Below are positions 36,012-43,982 of a stretch of 64,000 bases of DNA, one piece after another. The first letter of the stretch is position 1. Each line of letters begins with the position of its first letter. Under the pieces are notes generated by a model, which saw nothing but the letters and a program-made list of their open reading frames with translations, made no database searches and had not been told where the DNA came from. The stretch spans positions 620,001-684,000 of the forward strand of contig NZ_LT634361.1 of NCBI RefSeq assembly GCF_900119795.1, in the 5' to 3' direction. This stretch comes from Tenacibaculum maritimum NCIMB 2154 (lineage in GTDB: Bacteria; Bacteroidota; Bacteroidia; Flavobacteriales; Flavobacteriaceae). A program made the translations under genes and the position numbers.

Positions 36012-36632
36012 CGCTCTAAAAAGTTTGTACAAGATTTCCCCTTTATTTTCTGTACAAGGTTTTGAAACTGCTCTAAAAAGTTTGTACAAGATTTCCCCTT
36101 TATTTTCTGTACAAGGTTTTGAAGCTGCTCTAAAAAGTTTGTACAAGATTTCCCCTTTATTTTCTGTACAAGGTTTTGAAGCTGCTCTAAAAAGTTTGTA
36201 CAAGATTTCCCCTTTATTTTCTGTACAAGGTTTTGAAGCTGTTCTAAAAAGTTTGTACAAGATTTCCCCTTTATTTTCTGTACAAGGTTTTGAAGCTGCT
36301 CTAAAAAGTTTGTACAAGATTTCCCCTTTATTTTCTGTACAAGGTTTTGAAGCTGCTCTAAAAAGTTTGTACAAGATTTCCCCTTTATTTTCTGTACAAG
36401 GTTTTGAAGCTGCTCTAAAAAGTTTGTACAAGATTTCCCCTTTATTTTCTGTACAAGGTTTTGAAGCTGTTCTAAAAAGTTTGTACAGGATTTTCCCTTT
36501 ATTTTCTGTATAAGGTTTTGAAGCTGCTCTAAAAAGTTTGTACAAGATTTCCTCTTTATTTTCTGTACAAGATTTTGAAGTTGCTCTAAAAAGTTTGTAT
36601 AAGATTTCCCCTTTATTTTCTGTACAAGCTGG
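36012..36632. repeat. 57-bp tandem repeat, about 11 copies
   Basis: Eleven consecutive near-identical 57-bp units. Each contains TTTGTACAAGATTTCCCC, then TTTATTTTCTGTACAAGG and TTTTGAAGCTGCTCTAAAAAG. Two TGTACA palindromes occur per unit, 25 and 32 bp apart alternately. Middle units are almost perfect; the units near 36480-36620 carry several point differences (for example TACAGG, TATAAG). Because 57 is a multiple of three and the unit has no stop, long frames are open on both strands (19-residue repeats), but neither looks like a real gene. The array lies at the distal end of the toxin-cassette region, joined to repeat copy A. Confidence 0.95.
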
Positions 36633-36861
36633 TGAAAATGGATGATAGTTATATCGCTGGATTATCTGATGGATTTGCAATTCACTTACATAGAAAAATA
36701 ATGGGAAATATTGTTTAGGTGAAATTATAACTATATTAAAAATAACTAAATAAGGGATGAATACTGTTTTATTCATCCCTTATTTAATTTTATAAAGGAA
36801 TGTTATTTAACCTCCTGTAAATTGCATCATTTATCATTTTACTAAAGGTGTATTTTACATC
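36630..36861 (-). repeat. Cassette-separating repeat, copy A
   Basis: About 232 bp nearly identical to 38445-38680 and 39941-40184. On the minus strand it contains the last ~20 codons of a SUKH immunity gene (..YRRLNNIPL stop), a hairpin terminator (AAATAAGGGATGAA..TTCATCCCTTATTT), and a stretch ending YNYHPFSP in the frame of the toxin. In copy A the toxin sequence that should follow is replaced by the 57-bp tandem array. Confidence 0.9.
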
Positions 36862-37254
36862 CTTTAAAAATGGTTCATTTCCCTCATAAGCACCTGAAGG
36901 ATCTAGTATATATACATTAGGGTCTTCTGTATCCTCATCTAAAAAGAAAATACTATACTGTCCATCTAATTGATCAAATACAAAATAGGGTCTATCCATT
37001 TTGTAACCTGTGTACTCTAATGATTCTTCACAATCTTCTCTTAGTTGTTCAAAGTCATCCCATTCAAAAACCATCCCCGTCGCTTCGCTTTCACCTCCAA
37101 TATTTAAATATTCTTCAAAAGCTAATGGGAACTTCTTTCCTTCATTGAACAATTTTCTAATCTCTATTACAGTTTCAATCTCAAGACCTTTCAAGGGAAT
37201 TCGACTACTTAAATTTGGAGTGTCTTTTAGTTGTTTCATGTATTTTAATTCCAT
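36790..37254 (-). CDS. SUKH (SMI1/KNR4) family immunity protein, second copy
   Basis: 154 residues, paralogue of the immunity gene at 40113-40571. It shares the start MELKYM.QLKD.PNL, the core LREDCEESLEYTGYKMDRPY plus FVFD.LD.QYSIFFLDE, and an identical C-terminus DVKYTFSKMINDAIYRRL. SMI1/KNR4 proteins neutralise many nuclease and deaminase toxins. It starts 3 bp after the stop of a truncated deaminase tip (37257-37440), copying the toxin-immunity order of the main locus. The middle part differs from the first copy, so it may guard against a variant toxin. Confidence 0.88.
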   Translation of the reverse strand: MELKYMKQLKDTPNLSSRIPLKGLEIETVIEIRKLFNEGKKFPLAFEEYLNIGGESEATGMVFEWDDFEQLREDCEESLEYTGYKMDRPYFVFDQLDGQYSIFFLDEDTEDPNVYILDPSGAYEGNEPFLKDVKYTFSKMINDAIYRRLNNIPL

Positions 37255-37256
37255 CG

Positions 37257-37440
37257 TTATTTCTTTTTAAGTTTTTTATATATTTTTTCATACTTCTTTT
37301 TTGCTATTTTTATTTCAGGATAAGTTCTTGTTAGGTCTGCAAACCCTTTTACAGATTCATCAGATTTTACAATAAATTGAACCTTCTTTCCTATTGAATT
37401 TAAATATTCTTCTAACATCACAAACTCGCGAGAACAGTGT
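37257..37440 (-). pseudogene. Truncated deaminase toxin tip (C-terminal remnant)
   Basis: The minus strand reads EFVMLEEYLNSIGKKVQFIV, KSDESVKGFADL, then TRTYPEIKIAKKKYEKIY and a stop, nearly the same as the last 60 residues of the toxin at 40574-43369. Everything before the CSSC motif is lost; upstream sequence is unrelated. It is a relic or donor cassette, placed immediately before a SUKH immunity gene as in the intact locus. Confidence 0.8.
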
Positions 37441-37535
37441 CAAAAATTAGTAAAGAATTAAAAAAGCAGTTTCAAGTAACCTTAAAACCGCTATAAAATT
37501 AATAACAAATAGAGCTCGTTTATACCTACTCTATT

Positions 37536-37810
37536 TTATAATATTTGCCTTCTTTATCTTTTTCTATTTGAAATAAAATCATATTAAAATTGTGGTAGTA
37601 TAAAGGTTCTCCTGTTTCGTCTGAAATAAACAATAAATCGATATTTTCAAAAATTGTTTTAATATAAATTGTCCAGCACGGTAAAATTTCCCCCCTTGAC
37701 TTACCATATCCAATCTTTTCATTTTCTTTAAATAAAGCTCCATCTGTGCAATCTTCAAAATAATATTCACCATCTAAATCTTTAATGATTTGTTTCGCTT
37801 TTTTTATAAT
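37536..37810 (-). CDS. Probable immunity protein for metallopeptidase tip 1 (non-ATG start)
   Basis: A frame ending at 37536 reads IIKKAKQIIKDLDGEYYFED, CTDGALFKENEKIGYG, EILPCWTIYIKTIFENIDLL and MILFQIEKDKEGKYYKIE. It looks far more protein-like than the other frames here and is about 90 residues, the size of small immunity proteins. It overlaps the end of the metallopeptidase tip gene (37804). After an in-frame TAG there is no ATG, GTG or TTG before this sequence, so initiation would need ATT or ATA, or the gene has lost its start. Confidence 0.5.
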
Positions 37811-38346
37811 TTTATTTTTATTAAATCTATACCTGCTTTTTCCCTAGTACTATTTGCATAATTTAAGCTGAGTTCTAACTCTTCTTTTGTCCGATCTCTT
37901 CTTCTAGACCATATTTGCTCCCAAACATAGGCTTCTTTTTCCCATGTTTTTAAAGGATGATACGCTTCTCTGAGTTCTTCAAAATGTTGTAAATGAGCTT
38001 TTTCATGAAAAGCAACCAATTCAGTAGATTTTTCTCCTAAAACCATTTGTTTTGTTTTTGCATCAAAAGCGCCTGCATAACCCTTTACTTTCATGAAATA
38101 AAATAAATTTTGTGCTTTTTCAAACTCTAGCCCATTTAGTTTAATAGTTTTAAATTGATTGGTAATTTTTAAATCTTCTTCTAAAATTAATAAAACCCCT
38201 TTCTTTTTTAATTCTCCTCTTAGTTTTTTTACCTGTGATGCTTTTAAAACTTTTCCGCCAAATTTACCTATTTCTCTTGGACGAGCCATTAAGCTAATTT
38301 CATCAAGTATTCCTCCAACCTCATCAATCTCTCTTTTCTTAACCAA
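37804..38346 (-). CDS. Orphan toxin tip 1: zincin-like metallopeptidase toxin domain
   Basis: 180 residues with a zinc-protease motif FHEKAHLQHF (His114, Glu115, His118) and downstream helices WEKEAYVWEQIWSRRRDR. The sequence GGKVLKASQVKKLRGELKKK and FDAKTKQMVLGE fits the Tox-MPTase4-like zincin toxins of polymorphic toxin systems. It has no export signal or N-terminal carrier. Upstream it continues in frame as EIVENSNFTKSLDDLVKK, the same linker as in tip 2. I read it as a silent cassette that needs recombination onto the carrier toxin to be delivered. Its probable immunity gene overlaps its end. Confidence 0.75.
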   Translation of the reverse strand: MVKKREIDEVGGILDEISLMARPREIGKFGGKVLKASQVKKLRGELKKKGVLLILEEDLKITNQFKTIKLNGLEFEKAQNLFYFMKVKGYAGAFDAKTKQMVLGEKSTELVAFHEKAHLQHFEELREAYHPLKTWEKEAYVWEQIWSRRRDRTKEELELSLNYANSTREKAGIDLIKIKL

Positions 38347-38444
38347 ATCATCTAACGACTTTGTAAAATTAGAGTTTTCTACAATTTCTGTGACTGATTG
38401 GAGTTTCCATATAACATGAGAAAGTCACTAGATTGTAAGCTTCC

Positions 38445-38680
38445 AGCAGTACAGTTGGTGAAAATGGATGATAGTTATATCGCTGGATTATCTGATGGAT
38501 TTGCAACTTACTTACATAGAGAAATAAAGGGAAATATTGTTTAGGTGAAATTATAACTATATTAAAAATAACTAAATAAGGGATGAATACTGTTTTGTTC
38601 ATCCCTTATTTAATTTTATAAAGGAATGTTATTTAACCTCCTGTAAATTGCATCATTTATCATTTTACTAAAGGTGTATT
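38445..38680 (-). repeat. Cassette-separating repeat, copy B
   Basis: About 236 bp matching copies A and C, with the immunity-gene tail (KMINDAIYRRLNNIPL) but none of the rest of that gene, the hairpin terminator at 38573-38610, and the toxin-frame end PTVLL. The sequence then jumps to an unrelated short stretch and the EIVENSNFTKSL linker of metallopeptidase tip 1. Confidence 0.9.
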
Positions 38681-38711
38681 GGTGTGTTTTTCTGTGAAAT
38701 TAAGTAATAAA

Positions 38712-39005
38712 TTATAAATCTGTCATATCTGATTCCCTATCTTCTACAAAACCATGTTCTGACATAGTGTATAAAACCCCTCCCTTCTCAGCATCAACAA
38801 CTACAAAATAGACCTTAGGATTGAGATACCCTTCTTTTTCATAACTAACAATAAAAGTATTTTTATACTCTTCATTATGTTTTCCATAAATAATTTTTTC
38901 ATTTTCTTTGTAAATAATTTTTTCCTCATCAATAGTACTATATTCCCTTTTTCTTTCTTTCAAATAATTTTTTACAATCACAATTATTTCTTCTTTTGTT
39001 TTCAT
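38712..39005 (-). CDS. Probable immunity protein for metallopeptidase tip 2
   Basis: 97 residues, highly charged, beginning MKTKEEIIVIVKNYLKERKR, then EEKIIYKENEKIIYGKHNEE, and strand-rich VYFVVVDAEKGGVLYTMSEH. Small, acidic and cytoplasmic, starting 8 bp after the stop of metallopeptidase tip 2. This position is typical of an immunity gene. The family is not recognised with certainty; an NTF2-like immunity fold is possible. Confidence 0.65.
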   Translation of the reverse strand: MKTKEEIIVIVKNYLKERKREYSTIDEEKIIYKENEKIIYGKHNEEYKNTFIVSYEKEGYLNPKVYFVVVDAEKGGVLYTMSEHGFVEDRESDMTDL

Positions 39006-39013
39006 TTTTTTAT

Positions 39014-39699
39014 TTATTTTAAATTTAAAATAGTTTCAATGCTTATATATTGACGCTTTTTAGGTATACTATTTATATCAAATGGTAATACAATTTTTAT
39101 AGGGCTTCCTAAGTCATCTGTAACTCCAAGTTTCTTGTAATAATAATTAATATATCTTTCAGCGTGATTTAACTCATTTTTATTTAGGTATTTAAAATTA
39201 CTTACTATTTTGTCAAACACATATCTTTCTGTTTTTAAAACCCCTTCCGCTTGCAACATATTATAATAGTTTTTTATTCCTAATTCTTTTGAATGTCTAA
39301 AATGCATCAACTCATGTAATAGTTCATAAACAGTAGCATTTTCTCTTAATACTAATTTCATGTTTTTACCATCAGTAATAAATAATGCTGCATTTTCATA
39401 ATCCATTTTCATTATATTACCTGATTTGTAAAAATACCCTTCTACTTCAAAAGTACCTTTTGTTTTTCCTATCTGTAAATCTACTTTATTTTTAATTAAA
39501 ACTTTCTGATAAAGTCAAAATCTAACGCTCTTAATGACTGTCCAAGGTACCTCCCTCGTCCTATTGATACAACTTCAGCTACTCCATCTAAATATTCTAT
39601 TATCTCATTACTCTCTCCTTTCTTAACCAACTCATCTAACGACTTTGTAAAATTAGAGTTTTCTACAATCTCTTTTGCAGATTGCTGTAGTTACCTGTT
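39014..39699 (-). pseudogene. Orphan toxin tip 2: zincin-like metallopeptidase domain, frameshifted
   Basis: The C-terminal 132 residues (39014-39412) carry YELLHELMHFRHSKELG, a classical HExxH zinc motif (His33, Glu34, His37 of that part). Upstream in the same frame it continues as VLIKNKVDLQIGKTKGTFEV. The linker EIVENSNFTKSLDELVKK through LRALDFDFIRK lies in another frame, so one base is gained or lost near 39510. Without the linker it cannot be fused to the carrier. It is followed at once by a probable immunity gene. A silent or decayed cassette. Confidence 0.72.
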
Positions 39700-39953
39700 T
39701 GGTTTTATACAATAAGGTTTTTCCGTTTTTAAGAAGTTTTACTAAGCGTCCTGCTTTAATCAGGTTCCCAACACCTGATACAGTGGTTAGTATGTCAACA
39801 CTATATTCTACACCAGTCAATACATTTTTCCAAAAAGCCTTTTGGTTGTTTGCGTATAATAAGAATGCTGGTAATTTTGTAAAACGAATGCCTTCTTTTT
39901 GGTCTTTGTCTTTTAATAGAAATGTAGGGTTTTTGCTATTTAGCAGTACAGTT
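39653..39953 (-). pseudogene. Partial copy of the toxin middle region
   Basis: Nearly identical to the main toxin gene from PTVLLNSKNPTFLLKDKD to LLYKTKQVTTAI (compare 41560-41850). After that the sequence switches to the linker of metallopeptidase tip 2 in a different phase, so the joined frame stops soon (..CRKL). It supplies homology through which tips could be exchanged with the expressed toxin gene. Confidence 0.85.
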
Positions 39954-40184
39954 GGTGAAAATGGATGATAGTTATATCGCTGGATTATCTGATGGATTTG
40001 CAATTCACTTACATAGAAAAATAAAGGGAAATATTGTTTAGGTGAAATTATAACTATATTAAAAATAACTAAATAAGGGATGAATACTGTTTTGTTCATC
40101 CCTTATTTAATTTTATAAAGGAATGTTATTTAACCTCCTGTAAATTGCATCATTTATCATTTTACTAAAGGTGTATTTTACATC
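39941..40184 (-). repeat. Cassette-separating repeat, copy C
   Basis: About 244 bp matching copies A and B. It contains the 3' end of the first SUKH immunity gene, the hairpin terminator at 40073-40110, and about 160 bp leading into PTVLLNSK of the partial toxin copy. This copy directly follows the intact toxin-immunity pair. Confidence 0.9.
40073..40110 (-). terminator. Terminator after the SUKH immunity gene (repeated in copies A and B)
   Basis: AAATAAGGGATGAA pairs with TTCATCCCTTATTT around a short loop. The same hairpin occurs at about 38573-38610 and 36751-36788, always just after an immunity-gene tail. It would end the toxin operon here and isolate the silent cassettes from its transcript. 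Confidence 0.75.
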
Positions 40185-40571
40185 TCGGTATAATGGCCAA
40201 TTTTCTTCTTTTTTAGCAAACGCATCTAATATATAGATATCAGGATCTTCCTTCTCCTCATCTAAAAAAAATATGCTGTATTGACTATCTAATCGATCAA
40301 ACACAAAATAGGGTCTATCCATTTTGTAACCTGTGTACTCTAATGATTCTTCACAATCTTCTCTTAGCTCTTCGAAATCGTTATCAACCACGCCCGTACC
40401 TCCTTTAACACCTCCTAAAACCAAATATTCTCTGAAAGATAATGGAAACTTCTTACCTTTGTTAAATTTAGACTCCAATACTAAAATCCTGTCTTCTCCT
40501 AACCCTTCTAGAGTAACTCCTACAAGTAAATTTGGATTGTCTTTCAATTGCTGCATATATTTTAACTCCAT
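40113..40571 (-). CDS. SUKH (SMI1/KNR4) family immunity protein
   Basis: 152 residues, SMI1/KNR4 fold: GLGEDRILVLESKFNKGKKF with PLSFREYL, G.V..NDFEELREDCEE, then SIFFLDEEKEDPDIYILDAF. It starts 2 bp after the toxin stop codon, the normal place for the cognate immunity gene. It should bind and block the deaminase-like C-terminal domain in the producer cell. A diverged copy lies at 36790. Confidence 0.9.
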   Translation of the reverse strand: MELKYMQQLKDNPNLLVGVTLEGLGEDRILVLESKFNKGKKFPLSFREYLVLGGVKGGTGVVDNDFEELREDCEESLEYTGYKMDRPYFVFDRLDSQYSIFFLDEEKEDPDIYILDAFAKKEENWPLYRDVKYTFSKMINDAIYRRLNNIPL

Positions 40572-40573
40572 TC

Positions 40574-43369
40574 TTATTTCTTTTTAAGTTTTTTATATAT
40601 TTTACTGTATTTCTTCATTGACTCTTTGATTTCTGGATACACATCCTTTAAATCCGCAAACCCTTTTACAGATTCATCAGATTTTACAATAAATTGAACC
40701 TTCTTTCCTATTGAATTTAAATATTCTTCTAACATCACAAATTCGCGAGAACAACTTGAACAAGTAGCAAAAATATTACTGGTTTCAATCACAAATTCAT
40801 CTGCCTTATGAACATGGTTTTTTAGAAAATTATATACAAATTTTATTTCACTATCGTATTTTCTGGCACGACCTGTCAAATCATAAGCCCCTGTAACAAA
40901 TGTAATAAATTCATCATAATTTTTAAAGACATCAATAGTATTTGGAGGTAAAACTGGAGGGTCACCAAACGTACTTAGAACAATTTCTTTCCTACCAGAC
41001 AAAGAAAACTCAACAACTTCGTCAAATTGTTTTCCATTTTCAAAAAATTTAATATTGAAATCGGCTTGGTTATGCCCTTTTACTAATCCTGGAAATTCAT
41101 CTAAATGTTTTGTAAATAATTCTACTATTTCATTTTTTGTAATAGGAATTAACGATTTTGCTCTCCATAACCTTGTGGTTTTACTTACATTATAAATAAA
41201 TTTTGGTCTAAAATCAATATAGTTTTTTAAAGTTTTTTCTAATTCTAACTCTGCTATATTTTCAATTTCTTTTAACAACACTTGTTTTCCTTTAAGAGTT
41301 AATGGGTTTTTGGAATCTTTAACAGATTTATTTAAAAGTTTTTCTAACTCCTTACGCTCTTTTAAAATACCTCTTGCGCTGTTTTTAAGTTTTTCTCTTA
41401 AAAACACCGAAACCTCACCAGTCAAAGCTATCATTTCTAGATAAAATAAATATTTAGAAATGCTTATTCCTAGCTTGGTATCGTCAATACTAGTGAGTTT
41501 TAACAAAGCATTTACAGTTCCTGAGCTTACTTCTATTACACCAGCTATTGCTTTTGTTGTTGCAATTGCTGTAGTTACCTGTTTGGTTTTATACAATAAG
41601 TTTTTTCCGTTTTTAAGAAGTTTTACTAAGCGTCCTGCTTTAATCAGGTTCCCAACACCTGATACAGTGGTTAGTATGTCAACACTATATTCTACACCTG
41701 TTAATACATTTTCCCAAAAAGCCTTTTGGTTGTTTGCGTATAATAAGAATGCTGGTAATTTTGTAAAACGAATGCCTTCTTTTTGGTCTTTGTCTTTTAA
41801 TAGAAATGTAGGGTTTTTGCTATTTAGCAGTACAGTTGGTGAAAATGGATGATACCCATATTGGAATGTTTGGTAAATGGCTACTTCTGTTGTTTGCCCA
41901 GTATCAATATACTGTGGTTTTGGGGTTTCATAAGCAATGTTTACTAATTTAGGAACTTTTTTTGTTCCTGTTTTTATCCGTATATCGAGATTAATTCTGA
42001 ATGTATTTGCTTCCCAGTTTATGGTTGCATTGTTGTAATGAATTCCTAAAGTTTTGTCAGATCGATAATCTAATAATACAGGGCTTTCTCCTGTAATTTT
42101 AATAGTTTTATTAGTTTCGGGATTGATGTTTGCGTATGAGCTATTTTTCCAGATACTCCAAATAAAATATACATAGGTTTTGAATTGCTCTCCATCCAAA
42201 TCATCTGTTAGTTTTTGCAACAATATTTTATTGTCAGCTTTAATGGTTAGTAATTTATTTAAATAAATATCATTTAGCCGTTTACTAGTAGGGGCTTCTT
42301 TTTCATCCACTACTTTTCTTCCTACATCTTGTACTTTATTGTATTTATGGGTATGTCTATGATAGATGATTTTTAGGAGTTTTAGTAATAAATCTTCTTC
42401 ATTAGTTCCTAAAATATTAGTAATAGTACCACTTGCTAGTATTTGTACGGCTGCCCATAATGAGGAGTTGTTGTAAAATACATAATATAATGCTTCTGGT
42501 ATTTGATAAATAAGTGCTTTTTTATTTTTTAAATTAGAGGTGTTGGCCACAGGGGTTATATGATACCCTATGCGTTCCAAAAAGCGATGGCGCCATTTTG
42601 ATCTGAAATCATTTACCTCATTATAGTAGTTAAAAATAGTTTCTTTTAAAAAACTTAGCACACCAGATAAAGTTTTAAAACCAATTTTTAAAGCAATCAT
42701 TGGTTTTTCGTTTTCATCTAGCGCAAAGGAAGCTAGCATCTTGTGGGTGTCTTTTTTATAGTAATATGACAATTGATACGGATTTGAATCTCCTAACTGT
42801 TTTGACAAGATAGGAAATCGATGTGCTGATGCATTTGAGGATGCTGTTACTATTTTTAATTTTTCAAGAGTCTTTGTGCCATACACATTGGAGTAGTGGT
42901 AGGTGTTTTCATTGAAAACAGAGAAGTTATCAGGATTAAAGTTGATATAGTCTTTCGAATTATCAACATGTGCAACCGCAATAAAACCGATTAATTGATG
43001 GTTTGGGTTAATGTAAAATCGGATTCCTTCATTGTAAAGATGATTAGGAATGTTTACTGATACTAAAGGTTCTTGAAAATTAGCATCGGTAAACACTCTT
43101 GGATCTTTGTTGTAAGAAATTCTTTTATAATAAGTATTTCCGTGAAGAATATGTTTGTTATAAGCAACATTATCAGTGTCTATAAAAAGCGTTTGAGGAA
43201 TACTTAACTCTTTGTTTGTTCTTGGGAAATCTTTTAAAAGTATGGTTTCTTTTTGAAACAAAGCTGTTCTTGTTATTTTTACGGTGATGATTTCTCGATT
43301 TACTTTTTCAGAAAAATCTGGAATTTTTAAGTAATTGATAAGATCATTTATAGTGATTATTTTGTGCAT
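40574..43369 (-). CDS. Polymorphic toxin with C-terminal deaminase-like domain
   Basis: 931 residues from the ATG at 43369 (MHKIITINDLINYLKIP), which has an AGAGAAAG site upstream. The first ~530 residues are an unrecognised delivery region. About 535-660 is the part shared with the silent cassettes (PTVLLNSKNP..), including a hydrophobic stretch typical of pre-toxin regions. The last ~95 residues read RKYDSEIKFVYNFL (Asp839, Glu841) and ATCSSCSREF (Cys870, Cys873), the D/H-x-E plus CxxC zinc pattern of toxin deaminases. No signal peptide. An SMI1/KNR4 immunity gene follows 2 bp downstream; the spanin-like and lysis genes precede it. Confidence 0.78.
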   Translation of the reverse strand: MHKIITINDLINYLKIPDFSEKVNREIITVKITRTALFQKETILLKDFPRTNKELSIPQTLFIDTDNVAYNKHILHGNTYYKRISYNKDPRVFTDANFQEPLVSVNIPNHLYNEGIRFYINPNHQLIGFIAVAHVDNSKDYINFNPDNFSVFNENTYHYSNVYGTKTLEKLKIVTASSNASAHRFPILSKQLGDSNPYQLSYYYKKDTHKMLASFALDENEKPMIALKIGFKTLSGVLSFLKETIFNYYNEVNDFRSKWRHRFLERIGYHITPVANTSNLKNKKALIYQIPEALYYVFYNNSSLWAAVQILASGTITNILGTNEEDLLLKLLKIIYHRHTHKYNKVQDVGRKVVDEKEAPTSKRLNDIYLNKLLTIKADNKILLQKLTDDLDGEQFKTYVYFIWSIWKNSSYANINPETNKTIKITGESPVLLDYRSDKTLGIHYNNATINWEANTFRINLDIRIKTGTKKVPKLVNIAYETPKPQYIDTGQTTEVAIYQTFQYGYHPFSPTVLLNSKNPTFLLKDKDQKEGIRFTKLPAFLLYANNQKAFWENVLTGVEYSVDILTTVSGVGNLIKAGRLVKLLKNGKNLLYKTKQVTTAIATTKAIAGVIEVSSGTVNALLKLTSIDDTKLGISISKYLFYLEMIALTGEVSVFLREKLKNSARGILKERKELEKLLNKSVKDSKNPLTLKGKQVLLKEIENIAELELEKTLKNYIDFRPKFIYNVSKTTRLWRAKSLIPITKNEIVELFTKHLDEFPGLVKGHNQADFNIKFFENGKQFDEVVEFSLSGRKEIVLSTFGDPPVLPPNTIDVFKNYDEFITFVTGAYDLTGRARKYDSEIKFVYNFLKNHVHKADEFVIETSNIFATCSSCSREFVMLEEYLNSIGKKVQFIVKSDESVKGFADLKDVYPEIKESMKKYSKIYKKLKKK

Positions 43370-43382
43370 TTCTTTCTCTTTT

Positions 43383-43982
43383 TTAATTAAACAGTCTAAA
43401 TCCGACACCAATATTGTGAGTAGGTTGGTGCAATTGGTTGATATTTAATCGGTAACTGGTAAACCATTTTCCTTTGCGGTTGTATTGCATTCCGAGGCTG
43501 ATATTATTAAATTTATTTATGTTTCCTCCAATTTCAGAAAATAAGAATAAACCACTTTTATAACTTTTTGGATGCGTTATGGTTTTAGTGATCCTAACTT
43601 CTTTAGGAACTTTTAATTTGTAGGAAATATTACTATCTAATAATTTCCCTTTTACCAAATTGTAACTATAAATTTCTAGTTCAGTATTGTTTAAGGTATC
43701 TTTATATATGTTGGCAGCTATAAAATTGGTAGTATCTTTTATAAAAATAGTGTCGTTAACAATTTTTGTAGGAGAGTTTTTGTGTACATATACTTTTTGA
43801 TATTTGATGGTTTGTACAGGAAAACTATCTATTTTTGTTTGCCAAATAGTATCTCTTATAATACGAACTTTAGGTTGCTTAATTATGGCATTTTTAGGTG
43901 GTTTAAAAAAGCTATTAAAAAGAAGGAAGCCTAAGATAATGTATAAGAGTATGCGTTCATGTTTTGTGTAAATTACGGTCAT
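43383..43982 (-). CDS. Spanin-like membrane-anchored protein
   Basis: 199 residues. One N-terminal membrane helix (about 11-27), then a long periplasmic part. The last third (SGLFLFSEIGGNINKF, ISLGMQYNRKGKW, HNIGVGFRLFN) looks like beta-hairpins with a terminal aromatic signature, as in outer-membrane strands. Such a protein, anchored in the inner membrane and touching the outer one, fits the role of a phage spanin. It lies behind holin and endolysin genes, where spanins are found. No sequence family is recognised, so this is inference from topology and context. Confidence 0.6.
   Translation of the reverse strand: MTVIYTKHERILLYIILGFLLFNSFFKPPKNAIIKQPKVRIIRDTIWQTKIDSFPVQTIKYQKVYVHKNSPTKIVNDTIFIKDTTNFIAANIYKDTLNNTELEIYSYNLVKGKLLDSNISYKLKVPKEVRITKTITHPKSYKSGLFLFSEIGGNINKFNNISLGMQYNRKGKWFTSYRLNINQLHQPTHNIGVGFRLFN

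Noticed and set aside
36012..36632. CRISPR array
   Set aside because: Units are contiguous with no unique spacers, and no cas genes are near.
36006..36776. Long open frame on the minus strand (19-residue repeats) and one on the plus strand across the 57-bp array
   Set aside because: The unit is 57 bp and free of stops on both strands, so long frames arise automatically. The minus-strand start lies in the terminator hairpin of repeat A, and neither frame has a sensible ribosome site.
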